Source of the DNA: Papaver somniferum
Lineage: Eukaryota; Streptophyta; Magnoliopsida; Ranunculales; Papaveraceae
Direction of reading: 5' to 3'
Assembly (NCBI RefSeq): GCF_003573695.1
Contig: NC_039361.1
Span: 88,554,149 to 88,618,148 of the forward strand
Length of the DNA stretch: 64,000 nucleotides
Shown here: positions 1 through 10,917 of the stretch, one piece after another
How positions within the stretch are numbered: position 1 is the first letter of the stretch
Layout of the letters: each line of letters opens with the position of its first letter
Position numbers and translations under genes: made by a program
The notes under the pieces: model-generated
Database searches by the model: none
Seen by the model: the letters and a program-made list of their open reading frames with translations, nothing else
What the model was told of the DNA's origin: nothing

Positions 1-690
1 ATCCAAACCAAACCAATCCATTAACCATTGTTTCGGTTTCTAAATGGTTTCAGCCGGTTTCGATTTGTCCCAGTGGTTTTTGGTTAACCAATGGTTATGT
101 CAAACGACTCAAACAAAAAAAAAGATACACAAATTTACAGATAAAAAAATCGTAGCTGCCGATAGTATTGGTTTACACAAATTTACAGACAAAAAAAATA
201 AATAAAAAAATATCAAGAATAGTTAAAGCTTACTCTAAATCTAGAGCTCAAAAGAAGATATATAATATATCTTAATTTAGTTAGTGATAAACAAAAAAGA
301 ATGAAGAAGGGAAGAAGAAAGTCGAGTAGCAGCAGTGATTGTTGTAGTTAGGGGTGGAGAAGGGAGGAGACTGAGAGAAGGAGAAAGAGAAAGAGGGAGA
401 ATATCATACTTAAATATTAGATTTAGGGTTTCTATTTATCCTCTAAATCAATGGGTAGAATCTAATACTTGTTAATCAAGGTAGAAACTAAGTTTAAAAA
501 TTAATCGGTTTTCCAATGGTTTTTGGTTCGGTTTTAGAGGTCAAACCAAACCAAAACCAACACTATCGGTTTTCCACTTTCTACACCATAACCAATCCAT
601 TAGTAAATGGTTCGGTTTGGTTTCTTTCTAATTGGTCTGGTTCGGTCCGGTTCCAACAGAAAACCGAAACCATGTTCAGCCCTAATGATT
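1..690. repeat. hAT-like non-autonomous repeat, right end
   Basis: Both ends of this stretch (about 1-110 and 500-690) are dense in short words such as ggttcggttt and aaccaaacc, while the middle is plain AT-rich DNA. The right edge reads gttcagcccta near 673-684, which on the other strand begins tagggctgaac, a terminus seen in many plant hAT-type MITEs. The left end lies outside the window, so no target duplication can be checked. I see no transposase. The family assignment is inferred from sequence style only. Confidence 0.35.
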
Positions 691-960
691 ATGAAGACAT
701 GCTAGTCGCAAATCGATGTTAAATTCAAAGTTAAGAACATAGGGATGTTAAATCAATATCTAAACTCCGATATCAAGACATATTAGCTGAAATTGATTGT
801 AAATAGAAACTATGACTTCAAACCAAACGACTCATTGAAAGCGCTTTTTTCTTTAGGTTTTTGGGAACCCTAAACTGATTTTGATAAATCGAATATTTAA
901 TTTCAGATTCAATCAACTAACAATTTCAATGGAGTAAAAGGTTAGGAAGAGATAGAACTT

Positions 961-1306
961 ATACTTTGATGTATTTTTGGTTGATGATGATTTCGTTATC
1001 TAAGACATGTAGTTGTTGTTCTCTGTTTGGGTTCCATTGGATGAAGACGCGTTGATGTATTCTGTCGTAGTCGAAGAATGACGGTACAGCGGCGCTGGTA
1101 TTGGAGGGCGCCTGGAGCTTCTTCAGGCGGGTGACTCGTTTTAAGGACGGCGGCCGAGAAGAGACGCGGAGGTAAAAACCCAGCTCGTGATGTATTTTGG
1201 TGTAGTCAGAGATGACAGAGAAGGCGCTTATGTAATTCATGTTCATGAGCGCATGTGTGGTGAGGGTCAACGCGGATGAAAAGAAAAAGGAGGTGTTTGT
1301 GTACAA
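961..1306 (-). CDS. unrecognised coding-like ORF, possible gene fragment
   Basis: A 115-codon minus-strand frame whose central part (about codons 23-105) has GC-rich third positions and balanced amino acids, unlike the AT-rich DNA around it. Visible segments include FSVISDYTKIHHELGFYLR and FFDYDRIHQRVFIQWNP. I do not recognise the family. The likely start is the internal Met-Asn-Met near codon 21, because the upstream part is a low-complexity hydrophobic stretch. No splice sites or neighbouring exons were identified. It may be one exon of a real gene, a captured fragment or chance. Confidence 0.35.
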
Positions 1307-1460
1307 ATGAGCCTGTGAGAGACGCCGGGGAAGGTGTACGCAAAAGACGTTGCAAGAACAAAGGTATGGGTAGTCTCCAAATGGAGACTAACTCGCATGC
1401 GAAAGACTACTCGTCCGTATGAACAAGTGAAGTTATTATGGATAGATATAAAAAAAGACA

Positions 1461-1710
1461 CTACACGGGAGATAGTCTCCCATTTAGTTTAAAAAGAATG
1501 GATTTTGGACCAGACGGGAACTGTCCCCGTCCAAAAAAAAAAAAAATCTTCTTAGACGGAGGAAAATCCCCCGTCAAACAAAAAAACTAAAAAAAAGCTT
1601 CATAAACGGGATAGTCCCTCGTCAAAATAAAAAAACGAAAAAAAAAGTTTTTAACGAGGAACAGTACTAAAAAGTTTTTTTTTTCCTGACAGGACATGTC
1701 CCTCGTCTAA
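1461..1710. repeat. cluster of short palindromic modules, CACTA-like subterminal region
   Basis: At least four imperfect palindromes of about 20 bp occur at 45-60 bp spacing, separated by A-rich runs. Each has the form gacggg-(3 to 6 bases)-tcccCcgtc, for example near 1512-1531, 1555-1577, 1606-1623 and 1687-1709. The cluster begins next to cactacacggg at 1461, which resembles the CACTA terminal word. A similar small hairpin, gtctccaaatggagac, sits at 1374-1389. Repeated subterminal motifs are typical of CACTA elements, but I found no matching opposite terminus, so the identity is inferred. Confidence 0.35.
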
Positions 1711-2604
1711 TGTGAAACTCCCAACCACTCGTTCACCTGAACGAGTGTCTGGAAGGATTTGGTGGGGAAAGTGGGGTATTGGTAAAGACTACCCGTAGCA
1801 GCCTCTAATTAGACCAAATTGGTAGTCACTCTTTCAAAGTGAAAAGCTTACATTACCCATAGGATTTTCTCTAAGAAAAAGAGACGCGGGGTTGTCATGG
1901 GAATTGGATGGCTACTAGGCAGGAGCCTCCGGGTGTGGTCGCTAAATGTTGAGGGGTGATTTTCATTTTGGTTCTACAAATCCTAATTTCAACACACCCA
2001 ATTCCCAAGAGAGAGATCCCTTCTATTGTACTATATGCCTCTTTATATAGACTTTTCAAAAGCCCTTCCTTTTATGATGTAATGCCACATGTCCTAAACC
2101 TCCTTAATTACTACTTATGTCATTCCTTCTCTAATACAACCTCTTCTTTCCTATTAATTTCTTCCATGTCCTTTCCATCTATGGATACTTTCTTAATGGA
2201 CTTGGGATTTAGTCCTCATGTTTCATGTCGGGTTTGCTTCCCTTTTGGGGGCACACTATCCCGTCTAAGTGGTAATATTTTTCATGTATCAACAGAAACC
2301 ATCTATCCATGCTACAACTAGTCCTTCTGCAGAGCCTATAGGGTCGACTATGTGGTAGTTAGGGAAGCATGAAATCAGTTTTTTCACTAGTGTTCTTTGA
2401 TTTTTAGTTTCAGATAAAAATAGGATTTCACGTTTTTCTTTATTAAGAAGATTAGTTAGGTGATTTTGTGTTTATGGGTTCCTACATCCTTGCACATTTC
2501 AGGCAAGAATTTTCATGATGCTAAGAATAAACAGATATATCTAGTAATTTTAAAATATTACCAAAAGCAATTCAAGGAGAATCGAACAAGCATTCACAAT
2601 AAGA
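1711..2604. other. no gene seen
   Basis: AT-rich DNA. The one longer plus frame (1956-2321) has no recognisable domain and no coding signature. I see nothing supportable here. Confidence 0.5.
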
Positions 2605-4325
2605 CTAGTAAATATTGAATTTTAAAGCTAAAGTAATCAGATATGTAAAGAATAAAAGGACTTTTAAATGAATTGAAATACGATGAAAGAGGAGTACCTG
2701 TGTTTCATCATGTTGTGTTGAGGGGACTAACTCTGGGAAAGGAATAGGTTGATAAGTGCTAGAACGTGTTGGATTATCCTCGATATTTGACCCATATTGG
2801 TTAATAGTTAACACTTTTCCGTCTTGTGAGGGGAATGGACAAAGTTTCTCAGAAGATGAAGAAAAAAGAAACTCCGAAACAGAAATTTTGAAAGCTGATT
2901 TTGGCTGAGTTAATGGAGTTTGAAAAGATGATGCAATGCAAATGTTATGATCAGAGAAAAAGGGAGAGCTGATTGAAGAGCTCCCAGGCAAAGCAGGTTC
3001 AATTAAGGGTTCTATCGAGTCACTTCCCAAAACAGGAGAAGAGAAAGAAAGTCTTCTGTTAACCCCAATTGAATTCCCATTGATAGACCTAATTGGAGAG
3101 CTAGAGGCTTGAACCGGAATAGCTAAGTCCTGCTCCGAACCTGCCTCAAGAATAGCAATACCCCCGAGTCCGAATCCACCATAACTCGGAACGTTTCCGA
3201 GTTAGCGAATCGGAATCATCAGAAGAAGGTAACGGGATATAGTTCTCAGGCAGATTAAACGGGAAGGTTCATTTACCAAGAACGGAAGTAGATGCCAGTG
3301 GCATATCTTCATCAGAAGACCCGGATTCAGTAATGACAAAGGGTCCTAAAACTTCATAGGAATTCAAAGGATGAGGTTGAGTTCTAGTTAGGATTGCATG
3401 CCTATCACATTGCAAAGCATGTTTTTATCCACATAGGTTCTGAAGATATCATGAAAAGTTTCTCTAACTCCCGGCTGGTTTAAGTAGTCTTGTACAACGA
3501 CTGGTACACCCTTATGACCAAAATTGTCTTTAGGGTTCCAAACTTGGACTAGGACACCATTTAACCGATTCATACCATCGCTTGGGTAAGGAGAGTTCAC
3601 TGTGATATCATAAATGTTTTCAAGAGGTCTACCATGAAGCACTGTACAGTCACCTACTGTATGTCCTAATCGCTGACAATGAGAGCAGAACTTTGAGGGT
3701 AAGTTAATGAAGTTCAAATAAATGGAGGTGACAGGAAAACGTCCTACTTTAACTAACAGATGATGGATAAGTGGTTTCTCAATGTTTACCCAAAGAAGAA
3801 CTCTAGGTTTACAATTAGGTGTCTCGGATCCTCTACATATTCTAGAAACTTGTCCTACCTTACTTGCCGTTAAACCTAACATCTCTTCACTACGATGCTC
3901 ACATTTAAGATTAGAGATAGAAGCCCATATCGGTATTTCTTTAACTAAGTCCGTAGAGATTTTCATTCCTTGAAAAGCAGTTGTAGAGCAAGTACATTGC
4001 CGAAAGGATACCATGGTCCATTAGATGATGTCCAGATAAAATCTTCCTTATTTATAAAAGAGATAATAAACATATTAGGATCTACTTCCCTAATCTGGAG
4101 CACTATATGATTCCCCAAAAAGTTATTCAGTGCTCCCCTCACTTCCCATTGGTGAATAATTTCAGTTGAAAAAACCCTAGCAAGAATACTATGCTTTTTG
4201 ATCCCATAATCTCTAATAAAAGAAGGAGGTGTAGGAAGAAGACCGATATTAGTACTGTGATTTGCAAGCCTTTAAGCTAGAGAAAGACCGCTGAGGTGTT
4301 TATAGAGATTGAAGGGCTCACCCAT
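2605..4325 (-). pseudogene. DUF4283 / zinc-knuckle gene (LINE ORF1-type), broken
   Basis: The minus strand reads from a Met at 4325 through a DUF4283-like domain (key stretch IIHQWEVRGALNNFLGNHIV, about 4150-4090) into the usual continuation PIWASISNLKCEHRSEEM. A CX2CX4HX4C-type zinc knuckle follows, CSHCQRLGHTVGDC at about 3690-3645. This order is the ORF1 layout of plant L1-type LINEs and of related domesticated genes. Breaks: a TAA about 17 codons after the Met, a frameshift near 3970-4010, another near 3390, and a nonsense codon near 3270. A Ser/Pro-rich tail (3030-2690) follows and then the similarity fades. No endonuclease or reverse transcriptase is seen downstream, so it is a truncated element or a decayed single gene. 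Confidence 0.7.
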
Positions 4326-5271
4326 GGTAAGAAAGAAAGGATACAAGAAACATAAGACAAGTAATGGAGCCGAGAAGAGAATATCTGACTAAATATAGAG
4401 GGAAGAAGAATACAAGGTGCACCAAAGCCTAGGATATCTATTCCCGTGAATGAAACAGAGATCGAAAGAAAGTAACCTTAATCTTAGCCAATGGGAGGGA
4501 GAAAACAAAAATATTTAAATTTTACAAGACCTCAATGCGAGGAATAAAAGAACATTTGACTAACCAAATTTGGGGGAACGCGACCTATGTATTTTGGTAG
4601 TGTCTCGTCTATTGATCAGTAATTTTGTATTAGGCTTAAAAAGGAGTGCTTACAAGACATACTGTGAGGACTACTATCTCGACAAAGAAAAACCCTTACC
4701 AAGACAAGGTAAAAGCACCAACTTTTAACCGATGCAGTACTAAGAAAACCAAGAGAGATGAAGATAAAATTTAAAAAGAATAATAACAAAATAATTAACA
4801 ATACTTTTCTTTTTCTAGTTTAGGGGCAGCTAAGAAATGAACGGGATTTTACTTATGCTAGTTCAGTAGGCAACCAATTAATGCACAAACCTTTTAGTCG
4901 TTTTAGACTAAACAGGTAAAGACTAGGATTCTAATTGCGTGTATTCAAGCATTTTAGATTTATAGGTTTTATAGGTAATACTCAACAAAATCAGAGAAAA
5001 GAAAGTCCTATAAGGTCTAAAGAAAGGTCACAGAAAAATCAAGTCTCATTAAGAGAGGAGACGTACAACAACTACTAAAGATTTGAGTTAGAGAGAATTC
5101 AAGATTAGGAATAAAGAAATGATAAGAGGCATTGGAGGAAGAGAGAAGATGAAAGTTATACATTAACATTAATCGATACTTATCTTAAAATTAGTATAAA
5201 AGAGCAGTATGAGACTAAAAAACTTTCACCATAGAACAAACCAAAAGAGCAGAAAACTAAAAACTCAGAAG
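4326..5271. other. no gene seen
   Basis: AT-rich intergenic DNA between the DUF4283 pseudogene and the small Cys/His gene pair. It may contain the leader of the first small gene. No other feature is supportable. Confidence 0.5.
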
Positions 5272-5658
5272 ATGGCTTGCAATCATAATATAATTTCTGA
5301 AGGAGCTCTTATTTCAATGACAAGGGTTATGTTGTGCATGGACGATCATCTGCATAGAGTGCATTACTATTTTTGTTGTTTGTGCGAAAATAATTTATTC
5401 ATGCATGCAAATCAGATTAAATATTTGGCTTATTGCAATTTAAGGCCAGAGATAAAGGAGGGTTTGGGTGAAGAGGTGAGGGCTTCAATTGAGTAAAAGA
5501 TCAAGCAGAGGTTACCAATTGATGCTACTATACTCTATAGTGAAATGCCTCCAGGTTTTGACTATAGTTACGCACTGAAGATAGAAGCAAGATACAATTG
5601 GAACAGGGGCAAAGGACAATATGAGGCTGCCGAAGCGGCAGAAGCTAGGGGGAAATAG
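5272..5658 (+). pseudogene. small Cys/His-rich gene, copy 1, one nonsense codon
   Basis: A 129-codon frame from the ATG at 5272 to the TAG at 5656, interrupted only by TAA at 5494-5496. I chose this start because MACNH aligns with MGCDH of the second copy; an upstream in-frame Met at 5209 has no counterpart there. Conserved with copy 2: an N-terminal C-x-H, the block DxHLHRxHYY, a CxxC pair (CCLC), H-x-NQ, then LAYCNL, and near the end EMPxGxDYxY. The Cys/His spacing suggests a small zinc-binding fold, but this is inference. The two copies align through this region with no insertion or deletion, and the stop falls where copy 2 has Phe. I do not recognise the family. The product may be dead, truncated at codon 74, or the stop may be a sequence error. 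Confidence 0.55.
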
Positions 5659-6294
5659 TATTTTAGGGTAAAGGGTGATCAGCAGATTCCTAAGGTTGGT
5701 AGTGCACATGCAAAGATGGATGTTACTTAGTTCTATCGTTAAATTTAAAGAAGGCCGCTGGCCATTAAGGAAAGGTAGAGGAAAAACTAGGACTTGTAAT
5801 TGCTTGAAAGTAGTGTTCTATCTGCTAATACGCTTGTTTTATTTTTAATCAGTTCTATGTTTAATTTGAAATCTTGTTCTTCCTACTTTTCAACCTTAGA
5901 AGTATTATTCTGTCTGCTCCTTACCATAATCTTTACTAGCAAAGTAGTTAAATGGATTTCAAAAATTCCTAAAAAAAATGGTATAGGTTGTCATTCTATA
6001 GCTAGTAATATGGAATTAAAAGCAATCATATCTACAATTGAATACAAAGGATTTTAAAGAATAAAACGCAGAAGTCACACAGTTATTACTTTAGGTTCAT
6101 AGACTCTAGAAGGTCCTAGCCAGAGGAATCGACATGGGCAGAAAAATTAGGAGGGGAAGATAAGAATGGCGTTAATGCACTATTAAGAGAACGAATTGAC
6201 AAGATTAAATAAATAACTCAAAAAGAAAGAGACCAGACCACATCATAATTTGAAAGAAATATAGAAGAATAAGATAAAAGAAGCGAGAAGCAGA
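5659..6294. other. spacer between the two small Cys/His genes
   Basis: AT-rich DNA of about 640 bp. Together with one gene it makes a tandem unit of about 1.02 kb (ATG to ATG 5272 to 6295). The spacer itself shows little obvious similarity to the region upstream of copy 1, apart from short purine-rich words just before each ATG. Confidence 0.4.
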
Positions 6295-6690
6295 ATGGGT
6301 TGTGATCATAGTCTAGTTCCGAAAGATACAAAGATATCTTCAACTAGAATCATGCGATGCCGAGATAATCATCTCCATCGGATTCACTATTATCGGTGTG
6401 CCAAGTGTTTCAGAGAGATTTTTCTTCATCCTAATCAGGCTCAGTAGCTAGCTTATTGCAACTTAAACCAAGAAGAGAAGAAGAAATTCAAACCCGTTGC
6501 TAAGAAAGTTATCCAGTTCAAGATGGAGAAGGGGATATCTCTAGATGCTCAGGTTTATCTTGAAGAAATGCCATTTGGATCCGATTATTACTATGTTCAG
6601 AAGAGAGCGAAACGGTATTTGAAGAAGCGAGGTAAGAATCACTATGAGGAGATGAAAGAGAAGGACTTAGCAGAAGGAATCGAGCTCTAA
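6295..6690 (+). pseudogene. small Cys/His-rich gene, copy 2, one nonsense codon
   Basis: A 132-codon frame from ATG 6295 to TAA 6688-6690, interrupted only by TAG at 6445-6447 (codon 51). It is the tandem paralogue of the gene at 5272. Conserved items are C3/H5, DNHLHRIHYY, the CxxC pair CAKC, HPNQ, LAYCN and EMPFGSDYYY. The C-terminal third is strongly basic and Lys-rich (RAKRYLKKRGK), which could suit nucleic-acid binding. The stop lies at the position where copy 1 has Tyr, so the two copies were disabled independently. Between HPNQ and EMP the spacing equals that of copy 1. The family is unknown to me; zinc binding is only suggested by the Cys/His pattern. Confidence 0.55.
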
Positions 6691-6839
6691 GGAATTTGTA
6701 ATTACTATCTAGCTATCTCTCTTTTCCATATCCTAGTGTTTTAATATTTGAATCATGTATTATCGGTTTTAATTTGCTTCAATTCTACTTATCCGGTTCT
6801 ATGAATTAACCTTTGTCAATCTAATTTGGGTTTTTATGA
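6691..6839. other. 3' flank of copy 2, no gene seen
   Basis: AT-rich DNA following the TAA, likely the former 3' untranslated region. Confidence 0.4.
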
Positions 6840-7030
6840 GATACTAAACAATAAACAAGAATCGAAACTCACAAGATGCTTGCAATGTAAAGCAAACAAT
6901 AAACAAGAAACCAAAAGATGCATGAAATGTAAACAGGATGCAAGATGAGTTAACCAAACAATAAACAAGAAATCAAAACTCACAAGATGCTTGAAATGTA
7001 AACAGGATGCAAAATAGATGACAGATGCAT
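6840..7030. repeat. short tandem repeat, 3 units
   Basis: Three imperfect direct repeats of about 48-65 bp, each starting aaacaataaacaagaa and continuing with aagatgcttgaaatgtaa or a close variant. The long minus-strand frame through it is repeat-derived and not a gene. Confidence 0.7.
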
Positions 7031-7221
7031 ATGATTTTTGCAAAAGAAGAAAGAGTAACTTAGCCAAAGACCAAAAAGAATAAGAAAAAAACTTGTTTTT
7101 ATTCCCTCACAATCACTATAGTTTTAGTCAAAATCGTTGTGCACTTATCAGTTCCTCCCGTTGTAAAGTCCCCCTAGCTTAGGAATCGACATCGGTCGGT
7201 TGAACTACTCACAGTGCATTA

Positions 7222-8143
7222 GGGAATATTTTGAACTCGCACCTTCCTGGCCGTTAGATAGGGTAGATATGATGTCAGCTAACCGTGGACTTAACCACGG
7301 TTATCTGCAGTACTTTTAGGGGGTTCTGTATCTTGCCATTTATCTCCATTTCACCTGCAAAAAAAATTAGGAACGCGTTCATGAACACAGAAGAAAAAAG
7401 ATAAATTTAATCAATAATTATCAATTGAAACTACACAAGCTATTAGTAGCATAATATTGTTGGTTGCTGTTGTTGCAACTGTTTTGCAATGCGCAGTTGC
7501 ACAAACATCACATGTAGTTTTTTTTTTTTTTGATCAGAAACATCAGATGTAGTTGGAGATAGTTAGGTACTGATCATTTCTGCATATAATTCTCTTTATT
7601 CCACTTGGGCTTCTAAATAAACATTCAAAGTTGTTGATTGTCTTGGTCAGCAACATATAAATTTTCTGATCAGAATGTCTAAATTTGTTAACTTCCTCAT
7701 TCAAAATCTAGTTTGATTGTTGTATTGTTTATGTTACCAGTATTCAATCTTTCCCTGGAATCCACGCATCTGCTGAAGTATCAATATTCAAAACCGATTA
7801 CGATAGTTCACTCAGTTGTTACCCCGATCGATTATTAACCTTCATTCCAGCAACAATCCATCCTGCACCAACCGAAAATCAATACCATATTTGCATGGTT
7901 GGTGGTGAATGTTCAGCCAATCAGAAATTGTCTAATGGAAAACTTAGTTTTAGCTTAGGAGAAAATGCTAAATGGTCAAAATTTCCAAAGCGAGATATGA
8001 AGATACGGATTTTTCTCCCTGAAAGTACGGTAAGAAACTGTAGTTGGTCCATAGTTAGCTGACATCATATCTTCTTTATCCAATGGTGAAGAAGGCGTTA
8101 GTTCAATTTTTGAACTCGCACTACGAGCTCAAAATATTTTCCG
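7222..8143. mobile_element. Pack-type element: long inverted repeats around a phytocyanin fragment
   Basis: The left arm (7222 to about 7354) and the reverse complement of the right arm (about 7993-8143) share a run of matching words in the same order: aatattttga(a/g)ctcg, gatatgatgtcagctaac, tggac...aac, gtactttnaggg and gtatctt. This gives inverted repeats of roughly 130-150 bp. The interior holds a fragment of a blue-copper gene. Long terminal inverted repeats with captured gene pieces are typical of Pack-MULEs. No transposase is present. I could not find a clear 9-bp target duplication, so the superfamily is inferred. The alternative is two separate MITE halves flanking a pseudogene. Confidence 0.5.
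7439..7992 (+). pseudogene. phytocyanin (blue copper protein) gene fragment
   Basis: The first part (7439-7513) reads as a signal peptide, ILLVAVVATVLQCAVAQTSH, of the kind that begins phytocyanins. A 227-base intron-like gap ends in ttaccag at 7740. The second part (7741 to about 7992) reads through GIHASAEV, DYDSS, then YHICMVGGECSANQKLS. This matches the second half of the plastocyanin-like domain, with the first copper His in GIH, the copper Cys in YHIC, and Gln in NQKL. Defects: no start codon (the expected ATG position is caa), about 40 residues of the domain are missing between the parts, and the second copper His is replaced by Glu (GGEC where GHC or SHC is usual). It cannot encode a working copper protein. 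The final residues before 8030 come from the flanking inverted repeat. Confidence 0.65.
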
Positions 8144-8703
8144 ATTAGCAGAAAAGGGTTGTAGAAGATGAAGGAAAATAACCGTTAGAAATAGGGAGAG
8201 AGGAGAGAGAACACCTAAATAAGACTAAAAACATGTATGAGTAAAAAACCGGAAAAATGGTTTTCCGATCAATAATCCACCATTTTTAATTATCTTCTTC
8301 TATAGAAAAAGATGACCATTTGCTTCAAATCTTGACGGACAGATAAAGATTCCGACGTAACTTCTGGTCACCAATGGTAACCTTTGATGTGCATAAAATC
8401 TAAAAACCCCAACAAAAACAACCATTAAAGTCGATAAAAGAAGCTGGAAGAGCATAGAAACGTCATGAAGAGGCACACAACTAGCCTCCGGCAAGGGAGG
8501 ATTCCCTAACTAAGAACTAGAGGAGGAGCAGATCTGGGTAGTTAGAGTTTGCCTGTTGAGAGAGAGGAAAAGAGGAGAGAGGGCTAGTTTTCTTATCCCA
8601 GAAAATTGGATTACCCCAATTCTCTCAACCGAACGAGGTGTTAAGTTTTTTTTATCTCAGTCTGTGAGAGTTTTGGAGAAAACAAAACACAACAAGAAAT
8701 ATA
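8144..8703. other. no gene seen
   Basis: AT-rich to purine-rich DNA upstream of the F-box pseudogene. It may contain its former promoter and leader. Nothing else is supportable. Confidence 0.45.
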
Positions 8704-9839
8704 ATGGCCAATTTTTCATCTAGTGGTGAAAAGGAATTATCAAGTAATAAAGTTATGAAAACCCGAAACACATGTTTCACAGAAGATATCTGGCATCGAG
8801 TCTTCAATTTCAAATGTGTATCGAAGGTATGGAATTCTCATCTGTCTAGCCCTAGTTTCATATACCAATGGATTCAATTCAAAAAATCTACTAATCTTCG
8901 ATGGACGGTGGCTTACAATTTGGAACGAAGCTCTTCTGACAGATACCATTCAGTTGCATCTCTTGATTCTGATTCTCACTCTCAGTGTATTTCGAGTGGT
9001 TTCTCTTTTAGATTCTTACATCCAAATGATAACACAACATGCCTTCTGGGTTTTGGGTTTTGGTTCACTTTCCTAAACGAAAAAGAAATCAAAGGTATTA
9101 TTATGCTTGTAATCGAAGGATTTCACTTCCTCTACCACCACCAACATATGGCAAATCTGTTGCTGGTCTCATATCATATGTGAATGTTCTTCCATGTCTA
9201 CTAGTTACAAGGCAGTACTTGCATCATTTGTATTTTTATCTGTCAAAATCACCATTCAGATATATGCCTCTGATTCGGGCAAATGGAACACATATGAGGT
9301 GTCATACCCTCAGGGTGGTTTCTATGGGAAGGCCTACCAAGCATGTAGTTGTGGATTGACGATAGAAGCAGATTGGGAGCTTACAATCTCGACAACAATG
9401 AAACTGATGTTTCTTAGTGTGAGTTGATTGATTTACCCGTCAGCTCCCTCAGTGAGCACTATACACACTGTGTAGGGTAGTCAGAAGGATTGATCCTTCA
9501 TGCTCGAGTGAAAATATGTCAGAGGACTGTAAGTGTTTGGGTGACTGAGGAGGAGAGCTTCTGCACAACGATATTAGATTAGATGATCTCTTGGCAGAAC
9601 TAAATACCGAATTTTCTGGTGTCTCAGCATCATTTGATTGTCGTAGCCTAATCAAGGTTTTAGGTTTCAATCTAGTAAACAAAAATGTTATTCTGATTGG
9701 TAGCATGGAATACATTTGGGCATACAACATCAGAACAAGAGTATATGATGAGCTTACCCAACCACATTCGTGGGGATATAATCATTTAGACAATACTTCC
9801 ACCACGCTCGTGGTAAGACACTTCGATCACTCCTGTTAA
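8704..9839 (+). pseudogene. F-box / F-box-associated domain gene, frame-shifted
   Basis: From the ATG at 8704 the frame reads a shortened F-box, DIWHRVFNFKCVSKVWNSHL, in which the central helix of the F-box is deleted. The F-box-associated region follows in pieces on different frames: PLPPPTYGKSVAGLISY (about 9130-9180), then KITIQIYASDSGKWNTYEVS (about 9245-9305), then SVWVTEEES (about 9530), and finally a segment ending DHSC at 9839. At least four shifts or stops are needed to join them (near 9070, 9190, 9430-9480 and 9570). Functional relatives are substrate receptors of SCF ubiquitin ligases. The deletion in the Skp1-binding F-box alone would disable it. Confidence 0.75.
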
Positions 9840-10239
9840 GGTTCAGAAGAATACATTTTTTAAAAATATTTCTTCTGTAACATTATTATTTAAACAGAGC
9901 TTAGTTTATGGCAAATCATTTTGATGCTGTCAGATTGTTTTTTTTTCCCAGTTATTCGACTTGTTTAATGCTTGATTTAATAAGATCTCTCACCACTTTA
10001 CCTACGGAAATATTAATCTGATACATGATGGGGTAATTGCAGGACTTAGAGGCGCGGGACGCTGTGGAAGTGTAGAATCTAAAGCTTGCGCGAACTTGAT
10101 GACTTTTCAACTGGCAGTTGTAGGAGGGCAACTTTTGGAGGAATAATAGGAGTGTTATCTTGAGTTTTCAGGGATCTCAAGTTGTCAGTTGGAGAAATCA
10201 AACTACTGTAGAGTATTATCAGGTCTTAGTTAAACGGAC
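9840..10239. other. no gene seen
   Basis: AT-rich spacer between the F-box pseudogene and the GDSL fragment. Short coding-like snippets after a ttgcag at 10038-10043 could be further pieces of the decayed GDSL copy, but I cannot place them. Confidence 0.4.
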
Positions 10240-10360
10240 TTCTCAAGGTATGACATGGGATGATGAACAAGAACAGATCATGTTGGGTGTGAGCATAAGA
10301 GGTACCTCGGTGATACCGAAGTTTATGCTACTTCTTGGAGAAAGTCAGTATACTCACTCA
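10240..10360 (+). pseudogene. GDSL lipase last-exon fragment
   Basis: The stretch around 10275-10345 aligns with the last exon of the intact GDSL gene at 13090-13155. Both contain atcatgttgggtg or gtcatgttgggtg, then aagaggta, accgaa and tttatgctac, in the same order. In the GDSL frame it reads HVGCEHKRYLGDTEVYATSW against [20 protein letters not shown]. The catalytic DxxH block is not preserved and no other exon is found, so it is a remnant of a duplicated gene copy. Confidence 0.65.
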
Positions 10361-10912
10361 CGGTGCAATTCATCTTCTTCTATATTCCGTTGGATTGTAA
10401 GTTCAGGCTACTTCTTTGAGGTCAGCATCTTCCTGGTTTTTATAACTTGACGAATGAGTTTCGTGAAACTTGATATCTTGTTTATGGATCTACTCTGATG
10501 GAATATTGTAAGAATTTTTACATTCTGCTAAAATAACCTTTGTATATATCCGTATAAACAGTTAATTACACTACCTGTCAGGTATGTTCTCCAAACTTGA
10601 ACCTAACTACTATCTATCACAGTACGAGATAAAACCCTCGCGCGAAGCTGATACCATTGATGGTTGTGACGTGGCGTTGAGTGAAGTTTCTATTAGACTG
10701 TGACCGTGGTGATTATTTTATATGTATGATCCTTTTATGCTACATTTGGAGTACAACAGAATAAGTTGACAGATGAAACATGAGCATTGCATGAATCCCT
10801 AGTATCCTTTATGTGTACAAATTAAATTGAACAGCTCATCAACTCATCGGTTACAAAGTGGATTTGTAATTTTGAGACTAGTATAGCTAAATCATGTGGG
10901 CACATATTACTA
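10361..10912. other. no gene seen
   Basis: AT-rich spacer before the TRIM element. A short possible exon after ctgtcag near 10575 was not recognised. Confidence 0.4.
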
Positions 10913-10917
10913 AAAAG

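Noticed and set aside
1267..1461. 64-codon minus-strand frame upstream of the orphan ORF
   Set aside because: No coding signature and no plausible splice link to 961-1306.
6834..7067. 77-codon minus-strand hydrophobic frame
   Set aside because: It is a translation of the three-unit tandem repeat.
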